Positions 7,082-15,243 of a stretch of 34,487 nucleotides of DNA are shown piece by piece. The stretch is from Pseudonocardia sp. (lineage in GTDB: Bacteria; Actinomycetota; Actinomycetes; Mycobacteriales; Pseudonocardiaceae). Under the pieces are notes generated by a model that saw only the letters and a program-made list of their open reading frames with translations, did no database searches and was not told the origin of the DNA. The translations under genes were made by a program, and so were the position numbers. The stretch covers positions 1-34,487 of the forward strand of contig NZ_JAJCYB010000037.1 in NCBI RefSeq assembly GCF_029263155.1, written 5' to 3'. Every line of letters starts with the position of its first letter. The stretch's first letter is position 1.

Positions 7082-9766
7082 ATGGGCCCGATGCGCCTGC
7101 CCCCGCTGCCCGACCTGCCGGTGCGGGACGTGCTCGACGAGGTCACCGGCACGCTCGACGCCCACGGTGCCGCCGTGCTGGTCGCGCCGCCGGGTACCGG
7201 CAAGACCACGCTGGTGCCGCTCGCGCTGGCCGCCGCGGGCACCGGGCGGGTGCTGGTCGCCGAGCCCCGCAGGCTCGCCGCACGCGCCGCCGCGGCCCGG
7301 ATGGCGACGCTGCTGGGCGAGGCCGTCGGGGAGACGGTGGGGTACTCCGTGCGCGGCGACTCGCGCACCTCGCGACACACCCGGATCGAGGTCGTCACCT
7401 CCGGGTTGCTGCTGCGCCGCCTGGCCGCCGACCCCGAGCTGTCCGGGGTCGGGGCGGTGCTGCTCGACGAGTGCCACGAGCGCCACCTCGACGCCGACCT
7501 GCTGCTCGCCCTGCTCCTCGACGCCCGCGACGGGTTGCGGCCCGACCTGCGGCTGCTCGCCACGTCGGCGACCGTCGCCACCGGGCGGCTGGCCGCCGTC
7601 CTGGGGGACGTGCCCGTGCTCGCGGTGCAGGCCCGCACGTTCCCGGTCGCGGTGCACCACGTCACGCCGCTGCGGGGCGAGCGGATCGAGGCCTGTGTCG
7701 CGCGGGCCGTCCGGGCCACCCTCGACGCCGGGGACGGCGACGTGCTGGCGTTCCTGCCCGGCGTCGCGGAGATCCGCCGCACCGCGGCGGCGCTGTCGGG
7801 GATCGACGCGGACGTCCTCCCGCTGCACGGGCGGCTGCCCGCCGCCGAGCAGGACGCGGCACTGCGCGCGGGCCCGCGGCGGCGGGTCGTGCTCGCGACG
7901 TCGGTGGCCGAGTCGAGCCTGACGGTGCCCGGGGTGCGGGCCGTCGTCGACGCGGGGCTCGCCCGGGTGCCGCGCGTGGACCACCGCCGCGGCCTGTCCG
8001 GGCTGGTCACCGTGCGGGTGTCGGACGCTGTGGCGCAGCAGCGCGCCGGGCGTGCGGGCCGCCAGGCTCCCGGCCGGGTGCACCGCTGCTGGCCCGCGGG
8101 TGAGCTGCTCCCCCGCTACCCGGAGCCGGAGATCCGGACCGCCGACCTCACCCGCCTCGCGCTGGACCTCGCCTGCTGGGGCACCCCCGACGGCACCGGC
8201 CTGCGCTGGTGGGACGTCCCGCCGGAGGGTCCGCTGCGCGCCGGGCAGGAGGTGCTGACCGCGCTCGGCGCGCTGTCCCGCGACGGCACCGTGACCGATC
8301 GCGGCCGTCGGATGGCCGGACTCGGCCTGCACCCGCGCCTGGCCAGGGCGTTGCTGGACGGAGCCGCGCTCGTCGGCGTCCGGACCGCGGCGGAGGTGGT
8401 GGCGCTGCTCGACGACGACACCCTGGGCACCGGGGCCGACGCCGACACCGAGCTGTCCCGGCTGCGCTCGGGTTCGGCCCCGGGCAGCGGCCGGTGGCGC
8501 ACCGAGGCGGCCCGCCTGCGCCGCCTCGCCGCCCCGGGCGGCGCGCCCGCGCAGCCGACGAGGCGGCGCTCCGGCACGGAGAACGCCGGCGACCGCACGG
8601 GAGCGCCCTTCCCGCAGCACGGGCGTGCGATGGATCACGATCATGCGATCGGGGACGGCGGCGGTCGGACCAGGTCGCCGGACCAGGCATCCGGCCCGAT
8701 GGTCGGTGCGAACCGCGCACCAGGGCGTTCCCCGGGGGCACAGGGTGCGGTGGATCGCGATCACGCTGCGCTCGTCGTCGCGCTGGCGCATCCGGAGCGG
8801 CTCGCGCGGAGGCGCCCCACGGCGGCCGCGGCACCACCCACTCCGGGACGGCGCGCCGCGCGGGGAGCGCTGTACCTGATGGCCGGCGGCACGGCGGTCG
8901 CGCTGCCACCGGGGAGCCCGCTGGCCGCGGCGGAGTGGCTGGCGGTGGCCGTCGCCGACCGCGCCCCCGGCGCCGAGAACGCAACCGTGCGCCTGGCCGC
9001 GGCGGCCGACCGCGAGCTCGCGGAGCTCGCCGCGCCCGCGCTCCTGACCGACGCGGACGAGATCGCGTGGGTACGCGGCGACGTGGTGGCCCGGCACGTC
9101 CGGCGGCTCGGCGCGATCCTGCTGGAGGAACGCCGCCTCGACCGCCCGGACCCGGGCGCGCTCCGCGCCGCGCTGCTCGACGGGCTGCGGGCCGAGGGCA
9201 CGGTCCTCCTGCGCTGGTCCGACGGCGCCCGCAGGCTGCGCGACCGCCTGGCCACCCTGCACCGGGTGCTGGCCGAGCCGTGGCCGGACGTGTCGGACGA
9301 GGCCCTGCTCGCCGATCCCGACCCGTGGTGGACCGGCCCGTTCACGCGCGCGCGCAGCCGCGCCGACCTCGGTCGCATCGACGCCGCCGCCGTGCTGCGC
9401 TCCCGCCTGGACTGGCGCCACACCGCCGCGCTCGACGAGCTGGCCCCGGAGCGGATCACGGTGCCGACCGGGTCACGGGTCACCCTGGACTGGTCCGGTG
9501 ACCAGCCCGTCCTCGCCGTGAAGCTGCAGGAGTGCTTCGGCTGGACCGAGACCCCGACGGTCGCGGGCGGGCGGCTGCCGGTGGTGCTGCACCTGCTCTC
9601 CCCCGCCGGGCGCCCGCTCGCGGTCACCGCCGACCTGGCATCGTTCTGGGCCACCGGCTACCCGCAGGTCCGCGGTGAGATGCGGGGCCGCTACCCCAAG
9701 CACCCGTGGCCGGAGGACCCGCTCGCCGCGGCCCCGACCCGCCGCGTGTCGCGTCCGCGGCGGTAG
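7082..9766 (+). CDS. hrpB: ATP-dependent helicase HrpB
   Basis: This 894-residue DEAH-type helicase has Walker A A-P-P-G-T-G-K-T (35-42), a D-E-C-H box (129-132), motif III S-A-T, the C-terminal helicase motifs (A-T-S-V-A-E-S-S-L-T and Q-R-A-G-R-A-G-R), then the HrpB-specific C-terminal region ending near R-G-R-Y-P-K-H-P-W-P-E-D-P. HrpB proteins are usually near 810-850 residues. The excess lies in one Pro/Gly/Arg-rich stretch, about residues 490-560, between the helicase core and the D-H-A-A-L-V-V-A-L-A-H-P-E segment, and its DNA carries a degenerate 120-bp-offset repeat. ATG 7082 has GGGGGAC upstream; ATG 7091 is an alternative. The cellular role of HrpB is poorly defined; RNA remodelling is likely. 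Confidence 0.92.
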   Translation: MGPMRLPPLPDLPVRDVLDEVTGTLDAHGAAVLVAPPGTGKTTLVPLALAAAGTGRVLVAEPRRLAARAAAARMATLLGEAVGETVGYSVRGDSRTSRHTRIEVVTSGLLLRRLAADPELSGVGAVLLDECHERHLDADLLLALLLDARDGLRPDLRLLATSATVATGRLAAVLGDVPVLAVQARTFPVAVHHVTPLRGERIEACVARAVRATLDAGDGDVLAFLPGVAEIRRTAAALSGIDADVLPLHGRLPAAEQDAALRAGPRRRVVLATSVAESSLTVPGVRAVVDAGLARVPRVDHRRGLSGLVTVRVSDAVAQQRAGRAGRQAPGRVHRCWPAGELLPRYPEPEIRTADLTRLALDLACWGTPDGTGLRWWDVPPEGPLRAGQEVLTALGALSRDGTVTDRGRRMAGLGLHPRLARALLDGAALVGVRTAAEVVALLDDDTLGTGADADTELSRLRSGSAPGSGRWRTEAARLRRLAAPGGAPAQPTRRRSGTENAGDRTGAPFPQHGRAMDHDHAIGDGGGRTRSPDQASGPMVGANRAPGRSPGAQGAVDRDHAALVVALAHPERLARRRPTAAAAPPTPGRRAARGALYLMAGGTAVALPPGSPLAAAEWLAVAVADRAPGAENATVRLAAAADRELAELAAPALLTDADEIAWVRGDVVARHVRRLGAILLEERRLDRPDPGALRAALLDGLRAEGTVLLRWSDGARRLRDRLATLHRVLAEPWPDVSDEALLADPDPWWTGPFTRARSRADLGRIDAAAVLRSRLDWRHTAALDELAPERITVPTGSRVTLDWSGDQPVLAVKLQECFGWTETPTVAGGRLPVVLHLLSPAGRPLAVTADLASFWATGYPQVRGEMRGRYPKHPWPEDPLAAAPTRRVSRPRR
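8591..8770 (+). repeat. Degenerate direct repeat inside hrpB, copies 120 bp apart
   Basis: GTGCGATGGATCACGATCA (from 8625) recurs at 8745 as GTGCGGTGGATCGCGATCA. Flanking bases back to about 8593 and 8713 are also similar, each preceded by CCGC-type sequence that can pair with the GTGCGG part. The offset is exactly 120 bp, or 40 codons, so the frame is kept. The copies encode M-D-H-D-H-A and V-D-R-D-H-A. Confidence 0.7.
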
Positions 9767-9860
9767 CGCCTCCGGGCACACCCCGCGGACACCGGCGTCG
9801 AACATGCGTTCTACCATCACGATGGATCGCCGGACCGTCCCGAAGGAGCACGTCGCACCG

Positions 9861-10250
9861 ATGAGTACTGCCGAAGCCGTCCCGTCCGCCGCCGAGCCGG
9901 CCGCCGAGCCCGCGGCGGTCGACGCCCCGGCCCGCCGCCGCGGCCGGCCCAAGGGCTCCACCGCCCGCACCACGCGCACGGTCGAGCTCACGCTCACCGT
10001 CAGCGGCACCGCCGACGGCGAGTGGCAGGCCGAGCTCAAGAAGGGCAGCTCGTGGATCACCCGCGGGCTGCCGGTCACCGCCGCCGCCGTGTCCCGGGCC
10101 GCGGCCGAGCTGCATCCCGAGGTCGCCGAGCCGATCGACGCCGTCATCGGTGCCGCCCGCGAGCAGCGCGCCGCCCGCGTCGCCGCGCTGGAGGCCGAGC
10201 TGGAGCAGGCCCGCAAGGCACTCGCGGAGATGGACGAGCAGGCGCCGTAA
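9861..10250 (+). CDS. Small AT-hook-like protein with C-terminal coiled coil (possibly DUF6319)
   Basis: From ATG 9861 the product is 129 residues. It begins with an Ala/Glu/Pro-rich stretch, followed by A-R-R-R-G-R-P-K-G-S (about 24-33), a match to the AT-hook that binds the minor groove of DNA. A small predicted beta domain (T-V-E-L-T-L-T-V-S-G-T-A-D-G-E-W) comes next, then a helical C-terminus with heptads (L-E-A-E-L-E-Q-A-R-K-A-L). I recall similar proteins as DUF6319 but could not check. DNA binding is inferred only from the AT-hook. AAGGAG lies 12 bases before the ATG, a long spacing; in-frame ATGs at 9804 and 9822 are alternatives. The next gene follows after 10 bases. Confidence 0.75.
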   Translation: MSTAEAVPSAAEPAAEPAAVDAPARRRGRPKGSTARTTRTVELTLTVSGTADGEWQAELKKGSSWITRGLPVTAAAVSRAAAELHPEVAEPIDAVIGAAREQRAARVAALEAELEQARKALAEMDEQAP

Positions 10251-10253
10251 CCT
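10248..10253 (+). promoter_or_regulatory. -10 element TAACCT for a leaderless transcript
   Basis: TAACCT lies 7 bases before GTG 10261 and matches TANNNT. Its first three bases are the stop codon of the upstream gene. It would give the SDR fusion gene its own leaderless message in addition to read-through from upstream. Confidence 0.45.
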
Positions 10254-10260
10254 CTGGCTC

Positions 10261-11676
10261 GTGTCCATCGACCCCACCGACCTGCAGACCTGCCTGCGGG
10301 TGCTCGCCCAGGTCAACGACCTCGAACCCGAGCACCCCGACGCCGTCGCGGTCCGGCGGGCCACGGCCGGGATCTGGAAGTCGGTCAAGCTGGCCCGCCG
10401 CCACGCCAAGCGGGACGCGGTGGCGGCCGCCGACCACGCGGTCACCGCCGCCACCGCCACCGGGGCGCCGGGGCGCATCGACGACGAGACCGCCGGGATC
10501 CCGTTGGTCTCCACCGCGGCCGGGGCCACGGCGGGCACCCTGCTGCGGTCACGGGCCTGCTACACGTGCAAGCGCCGGTTCACCGTCGTCGATGCGTTCT
10601 ACCACCAGTTGTGCCCGCCGTGCGCGGCCCTGAACCGCTCCCGCCGCGACGCCCGCACCGACCTCACCGGGCGCCGCGCCCTGCTCACCGGCGGCCGCGC
10701 CAAGATCGGGATGTACATCGCGCTGCGGCTGCTGCGCGACGGTGCGCACACCACGATCACCACGCGCTTCCCGCACGACGCCGTGCGCCGCTTCTCCGCG
10801 ATGGACGACAGCGCCGACTGGCTGCACCGGCTCCGCGTCGTCGGGGTCGACCTCCGCGATCCCGCGCAGGTCGTGGCGCTCGCCGACACCGTCGCGGCAC
10901 AGGGGCCGCTGGACATCCTGGTCAACAACGCCGCCCAGACCGTGCGCCGCTCCCCCGGCTCGTACGCCGCGCTGGTCGAGGCCGAGCGCGCCACGCTGCC
11001 GGAGACCCCGGTCGAGGTGATCACGTTCGACCACGTCAGCGACGCCCACCCGGCGGCGCTGGCCGGCAGCCTGGAACAGCAGAGCCCGCACGCCGTCACC
11101 GAACTGGCGATGGCGGCCCGGTCGGCGTCACCGCAGCGGATCGCGGCCGGCACCGCGATCGACGCGGGCGGGCTGCTCCCCGACACCGCGTCGGTGAACA
11201 GCTGGACCCGGCACGTCGACGAGGTCGACCCCCTCGAGCTGCTCGAGGTGCAGCTGTGCAACCAGACCGCCCCGTTCATCCTGATCAGCCGTCTGCGCCC
11301 GGCGATGGCCGCCGCGGCGGCGCGCCGCAAGTACGTCGTGAACGTCAGCGCCATGGAGGGGCAGTTCAGCCGCGCCTACAAGGGACCGGGTCACCCGCAC
11401 ACGAACATGGCCAAGGCCGCGCTCAACATGCTGACGCGCACCAGCTCGGCGGAGATGCTGGCCTCCGACGGCATCCTGATGACGGCGGTGGACACCGGCT
11501 GGATCACCGACGAGCGCCCGCACCCCACCAAGCTGCGCCTGGCGCAGGAGGGCTTCCACGCCCCGCTGGACCTGGTCGACGGCGCGGCACGGGTCTACGA
11601 CCCGATCGTGCGCGGCGAGGCGGGCGAGGACGTCCACGGCTGCTTCCTGAAGGACTACGCCCCCACGAACTGGTGA
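10261..11676 (+). CDS. Zinc-ribbon/SDR-family fusion protein with altered catalytic motif
   Basis: From GTG 10261 the product is 471 residues. Residues 1-100 are helical and of unknown fold. A Cys cluster of the form C-x2-C-x14-C-x2-C follows (C-Y-T-C ... C-P-P-C, about residues 101-122), which should bind zinc. A Rossmann domain then starts with T-G-G-R-A-K-I-G and contains N-N-A-A, the marks of short-chain dehydrogenases. The catalytic Ser seems present in N-V-S-A-M-E-G. However, the usual Y-x3-K is replaced: Lys in H-T-N-M-A-K has Thr four residues before it, and the nearest Tyr (A-Y-K-G-P-G) is 12 residues before the Lys. Activity may be unusual or lost. I recall close relatives in other actinobacteria, so this is a conserved family rather than a broken gene. 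Confidence 0.85.
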   Translation: MSIDPTDLQTCLRVLAQVNDLEPEHPDAVAVRRATAGIWKSVKLARRHAKRDAVAAADHAVTAATATGAPGRIDDETAGIPLVSTAAGATAGTLLRSRACYTCKRRFTVVDAFYHQLCPPCAALNRSRRDARTDLTGRRALLTGGRAKIGMYIALRLLRDGAHTTITTRFPHDAVRRFSAMDDSADWLHRLRVVGVDLRDPAQVVALADTVAAQGPLDILVNNAAQTVRRSPGSYAALVEAERATLPETPVEVITFDHVSDAHPAALAGSLEQQSPHAVTELAMAARSASPQRIAAGTAIDAGGLLPDTASVNSWTRHVDEVDPLELLEVQLCNQTAPFILISRLRPAMAAAAARRKYVVNVSAMEGQFSRAYKGPGHPHTNMAKAALNMLTRTSSAEMLASDGILMTAVDTGWITDERPHPTKLRLAQEGFHAPLDLVDGAARVYDPIVRGEAGEDVHGCFLKDYAPTNW

Positions 11677-11688
11677 TGCGGTTCGGGA

Positions 11689-13830
11689 TCAGTAGCGGCT
11701 GCGCAGGACCATCAGCGCCCTCGCGACGACGCGCAGGCGGCCACCGGGGGCCGGGTGCCTGCGCCGCGCGTTGACCAGCAGCGGATCGGCGGTGTCGACC
11801 ACGATCTCCCACGCCCGGCCGTAGGACTCGTCGGGCAGCGTGAACCGGGTCGGCACGTGATGGGCGTTGACCAGCAGCAGGAACGAGTCGTCGACGATCG
11901 GGTCGCCCAGCGCGTCGCGTTCCGGGATGCCCTTGCCGTTGAGGAACACCGCGAGGGAGCACGCGTTGCCGCCGTTCCAGTCGCCCTCGGTCATCTGCCG
12001 ACCGTCCGGGCGCAGCCATGCGATGTCGTGGATGTCCGAGCCGAGGATGGCCCGGCCCTGGAAGAAGCGGCGGCGGCGGAAGACCGGGTGCGCGGCCCGC
12101 AGCCGGGCCAGCCCGGCGGTGAACTCGGTGAGCACCTCGTGCTGGCGGGCGTCGTCCCAGTCGATCCAGGACAGCTCGGAGTCCTGGCAGTACACGTTGT
12201 TGTTGCCGTGCTGGGTGCGGCCGAGCTCGTCACCGTGGGCGATCATCGGGACGCCCTGGCTGAGCAGCAGGGTGGTGAGGATGTTGCGCTTCTGGCGCTC
12301 GCGCAGGACGTTGATCTCGGCGTCCTCGGTCGGGCCCTCCGCGCCGTGGTTCCAGGACCGGTTGTGGCTCTCCCCGTCGCGGTTGTCCTCGCCGTTGGCC
12401 TCGTTGTGCTTGTCGTTGTAGGACACCAGGTCGGCGAGGGTGAACCCGTCGTGCGCGGTCACGAAGTTGATCGAGGCGATCGGGCGGCGGTTGTCGGCCT
12501 CGTAGAGGTCCGAGGAGCCGGTGAACCGGGAGGCGAAGTCGGCGAGGCTGGCGGGCTCACCGCGCCAGAAGTCGCGCACGGTGTCGCGGTAGCGGCCGTT
12601 CCACTCCGTCCACAGCGGCGGGAACCGGCCCACCTGGTAGCCGCCCTCGCCGACGTCCCACGGCTCCGCGATCAGCTTGACGCGGCTGATCACCGGGTCC
12701 TGGTTGACGAGGTCGAAGAACGCCGAGAGCCGGTCCACCTCGTGGAACTCCCGAGCCAGGCTCGCCGCGAGGTCGAAGCGGAAACCGTCGACGTGCATCT
12801 CGGTGACCCAGTACCGCAGCGAGTCCATCAGCAGCCGCAGCGACTCGTGATGGCGCACGTTGAGGCTGTTGCCGGTGCCGGTGGTGTCGTAGTAGTAGGC
12901 CGGGTCGCCGTCGACGAGCCGGTAGTAGGCGTGGTTGTCGATGCCACGGAAGGACAGCGTCGGGCCGAGGTGGTTGCCCTCGGCGGTGTGGTTGTAGACG
13001 ACGTCGAGGATCACCTCGATACCCGCCCGGTGCAGGGACCGCACCATCGTCTTGAACTCCTGCACCTGCTCGCCGCGGGTCCCGAAGCAGGCGTAGCCGT
13101 TGTGCGGGGCGAAGAAGCCGATGGTGTTGTAGCCCCAGTAGTTGCGCAGCCCCCGGTCCGCGAGCGCGGAGTCGTGGACGAACTGGTGCACCGGCATGAG
13201 CTCCAACGCGGTGACGCCCAGGGACCGCAGGTGGCGGATCGTCGCCGGGTGCGCGAGGCCCGCATAGGTGCCCCGGACGTCGTCGGGCACGCCCGGGTGC
13301 CGCATCGTCATGCCCTTGACGTGCGCCTCGTAGATCACCGTGTCGTGGTAGGGGATGCGCAGCGGGCGGTCGTCCGCCCAGTCGAAGAACGGGTTGACCA
13401 CCACCGAGGTCATCGCGTGCGGCGCGGAATCGACGTCGTTCACGGAGTCGGGGTCACCGAAGCGGTAGCTGAACAGCGCCTCGTCCCAGGTGTTCTCACC
13501 GTCGATCGCCATGGCGTACGGGTCGAGCAGCAGCTTGGCCGGGTTGCAGCGCAATCCCGCGGCGGGATCGTACGGGCCGTGCACCCGGTAGCCGTAGCGC
13601 TGCCCGGGGCCGATGCGGGGCAGGTAGCCGTGCCAGATCAGGCCGTCGCGCTCGGGCAGGTCCATCCGCGACTCGACGGTGCCCGATCCGTCCGGGGCGT
13701 CGTCGAGCAGGCACAGCTCGATGCGGTCCGCGATCTCGGAGAAGATCGCGAAGTTGGTGCCGCCCCCGTCGTAGGTGGCGCCGAGCGGGTGGGGCTGTCC
13801 AGGCCAGATGTGCACACGTGGTGATACCAC
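11689..13830 (-). CDS. glgX: Glycogen debranching enzyme GlgX (isoamylase-type GH13)
   Basis: The product is 713 residues from GTG 13830; GTG 13815 (V-H-I-W-P-G-Q-P) would match the usual GlgX N-terminus better and cannot be excluded. It starts with a CBM48-like domain (H-P-L-G-A-T-Y-D-G-G-G-T-N-F-A-I-F-S) followed by a GH13 barrel. Catalytic residues are Asp353 in F-R-F-D-L, Glu389 in I-A-E-P-W-D and Asp461 in A-H-D-G-F-T. The N-E-A-N-G-E-D-N-R-D-G segment is typical of GlgX and related TreX enzymes. It hydrolyses alpha-1,6 branches of glycogen limit dextrins in the cytosol. It lies 20 bases downstream of the Rieske gene on the same strand and ends 12 bases from the stop of the SDR fusion, so the two units are tightly convergent. 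Confidence 0.95.
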   Translation of the reverse strand: MVSPRVHIWPGQPHPLGATYDGGGTNFAIFSEIADRIELCLLDDAPDGSGTVESRMDLPERDGLIWHGYLPRIGPGQRYGYRVHGPYDPAAGLRCNPAKLLLDPYAMAIDGENTWDEALFSYRFGDPDSVNDVDSAPHAMTSVVVNPFFDWADDRPLRIPYHDTVIYEAHVKGMTMRHPGVPDDVRGTYAGLAHPATIRHLRSLGVTALELMPVHQFVHDSALADRGLRNYWGYNTIGFFAPHNGYACFGTRGEQVQEFKTMVRSLHRAGIEVILDVVYNHTAEGNHLGPTLSFRGIDNHAYYRLVDGDPAYYYDTTGTGNSLNVRHHESLRLLMDSLRYWVTEMHVDGFRFDLAASLAREFHEVDRLSAFFDLVNQDPVISRVKLIAEPWDVGEGGYQVGRFPPLWTEWNGRYRDTVRDFWRGEPASLADFASRFTGSSDLYEADNRRPIASINFVTAHDGFTLADLVSYNDKHNEANGEDNRDGESHNRSWNHGAEGPTEDAEINVLRERQKRNILTTLLLSQGVPMIAHGDELGRTQHGNNNVYCQDSELSWIDWDDARQHEVLTEFTAGLARLRAAHPVFRRRRFFQGRAILGSDIHDIAWLRPDGRQMTEGDWNGGNACSLAVFLNGKGIPERDALGDPIVDDSFLLLVNAHHVPTRFTLPDESYGRAWEIVVDTADPLLVNARRRHPAPGGRLRVVARALMVLRSRY

Positions 13831-13850
13831 CCGGTCACCCGGCCCGCAGG

Positions 13851-14150
13851 CTATGGACGCTCGCCGAGCCTGATCTCCCCGTCGGTCACCGTGATCGGCA
13901 CGGGGGTCAGCGGTGCCGGAGCCGGCCCGCCCGCCACGGAGCCGTCGGCGATCCGGAAGCGGCTGCCGTGGCAGAAGCAGCTGATGGCGCCGCCCGCCAC
14001 GGACCGGACGGCACAGGCCCGGTGGGTGCAGGTGGTGTCGAACGCCACGAACTCTCCCGCGGTGGGCTGGGTCACCACGACCCGCTCGGCCGCGAAGATC
14101 ACGCCACCGCCGACCGGGATCGCGTCGACGGTGGTGAGCGGCCCGGTCAC
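13851..14150 (-). CDS. Small soluble Rieske [2Fe-2S] protein
   Basis: From GTG 14150 the product is 99 residues. Both cluster-binding boxes are present: C41-T-H43 and C58-F-C-H61-G-S. The extra cysteines C46 and C60 sit where high-potential Rieske proteins form a disulfide, which argues against a plain low-potential ferredoxin. There is no Tat signal or lipobox in this reading frame, unlike many actinobacterial homologues; the longer open frame to 14438 adds only Pro/Ser/Arg-rich sequence without a signal. It is probably a cytosolic electron carrier, partner unknown. It precedes glgX by 20 bases and is divergent from the phosphoesterase, whose start is 115 bases away. Confidence 0.87.
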   Translation of the reverse strand: MTGPLTTVDAIPVGGGVIFAAERVVVTQPTAGEFVAFDTTCTHRACAVRSVAGGAISCFCHGSRFRIADGSVAGGPAPAPLTPVPITVTDGEIRLGERP

Positions 14151-14265
14151 GCCGCCCAGCCTACGACCCCGTCCCGGACCCCGACCGTGGTGTTCGAGCG
14201 GATTCCGGTCGGGCGGGGCGCGTCGCGACACGTCCCGTTCACCGGGGGGCGCGACGATCGACGGT

Positions 14266-15123
14266 GTGATCCCCGAGGACGCGGCGACCCCCGACCACAC
14301 GCTGATCCAGTTCACCGACACCCACCTGGTTCCCGAGGATGCGCGCCTCGCCGGTGGCCACGACCCGCTGCCCGGGCTGGCGGCCGCACTGGGCGTGGTG
14401 GAGGACTCCGGCCTGCGCCCAGCGGCGCTGCTGTTCACCGGGGACCTCGTCGAAGGCGGGGACGCGGCGAGCTACCGGCGCTTCCGCGCGCTCGTCGAGC
14501 CGGCGGCCGCCCGGATCGGCGTGCCGGTGATCCACGTGCTGGGCAACCACGACGACCGCGCGACCGCGCGGGTCCACCTGCTCGACGAGCCCGCGAGCAC
14601 GGACCCCCACGACCGGGTGGTGTGGCTGGGGGCGCTGCGGGTGGTCGTGCTGGACACGACGGTGCCGGGGGCGAGCCACGGCGAGCTGACGCCCGCACAG
14701 CTGGCCTGGCTGGGTGCCGAGCTGGCCGTACCCGCCCCCGACGGCACCGTGCTCGCCCTGCACCACCCGCCGCTGCCGACGTCGTCCCCGCTGTCGGCGG
14801 CCATCGAGCTGGCCGACCGGGCCGCGCTGGGCACCGTGCTCGCCGGGTCCGACGTGCGGATCGTGCTGGCCGGGCACACCCACGTCGTGAGTGCGGGGGC
14901 GATCGCCGGGATCCCGGTGTGGACCGGCGGATCGACGTCGACCACCTGGGACGCCCTGGCGGCGGACGGGCGGGGACGCACGGTGCGCACCCCCGCGGTG
15001 AGCCGCATCGACGTGTTCGCCGACGACCTGCTGGTCACGGCGGTCGCGGTGGGCGCGGAGACGGTGGCGGCGGTCGACCGGGCCGAGCTGGAGGAGATGA
15101 TCGCCCGCCTGACCAGACGCTGA
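14266..15123 (+). CDS. Calcineurin-like metallophosphoesterase (CpdA / Rv0805-like)
   Basis: From GTG 14266 the product is 285 residues. All metallophosphoesterase blocks are present: D18-T-H20, G-D60-L, G-N94-H95-D96, L-H-H-P-P-L and G-H-T-H. This arrangement and length match class III cyclic nucleotide phosphodiesterases such as mycobacterial Rv0805, so hydrolysis of cAMP or other phosphodiesters at a two-metal site is likely; the true substrate cannot be read from sequence. GACGAT sits 7 bases before the GTG and may be a weak -10 for a leaderless message. No signal peptide is visible. The gene is monocistronic and is followed by palindromic element copy C. Confidence 0.87.
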   Translation: MIPEDAATPDHTLIQFTDTHLVPEDARLAGGHDPLPGLAAALGVVEDSGLRPAALLFTGDLVEGGDAASYRRFRALVEPAAARIGVPVIHVLGNHDDRATARVHLLDEPASTDPHDRVVWLGALRVVVLDTTVPGASHGELTPAQLAWLGAELAVPAPDGTVLALHHPPLPTSSPLSAAIELADRAALGTVLAGSDVRIVLAGHTHVVSAGAIAGIPVWTGGSTSTTWDALAADGRGRTVRTPAVSRIDVFADDLLVTAVAVGAETVAAVDRAELEEMIARLTRR

Positions 15124-15150
15124 ACCAGGCCGCAGGCCCTCGCCACCCCG

Positions 15151-15220
15151 CTCGCACACACCGTACGGGGTCGGCACACAGGGCCGGACCTGTGTGCCGG
15201 CACGCGGACCTGTGTGCGAG
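15151..15220. repeat. Palindromic repeat element, copy C
   Basis: Outer arms CTCGCACACA (15151-15160) and TGTGTGCGAG (15211-15220) are perfect complements. Inner GGCACACAGG and CCTGTGTGCC flank a GCC/GGAC centre. The right side shows the same 20-bp period as copy B. It lies between the convergent phosphoesterase and CoA-transferase genes. Confidence 0.86.
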
Positions 15221-15243
15221 GCGACCGGCACCGATCCGCACGA

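Noticed and set aside
11755..13824. Long plus-strand frame opposite glgX
   Set aside because: It is the antisense shadow of a well-recognised gene; its product is Val/Arg/Gly-rich with no domain.
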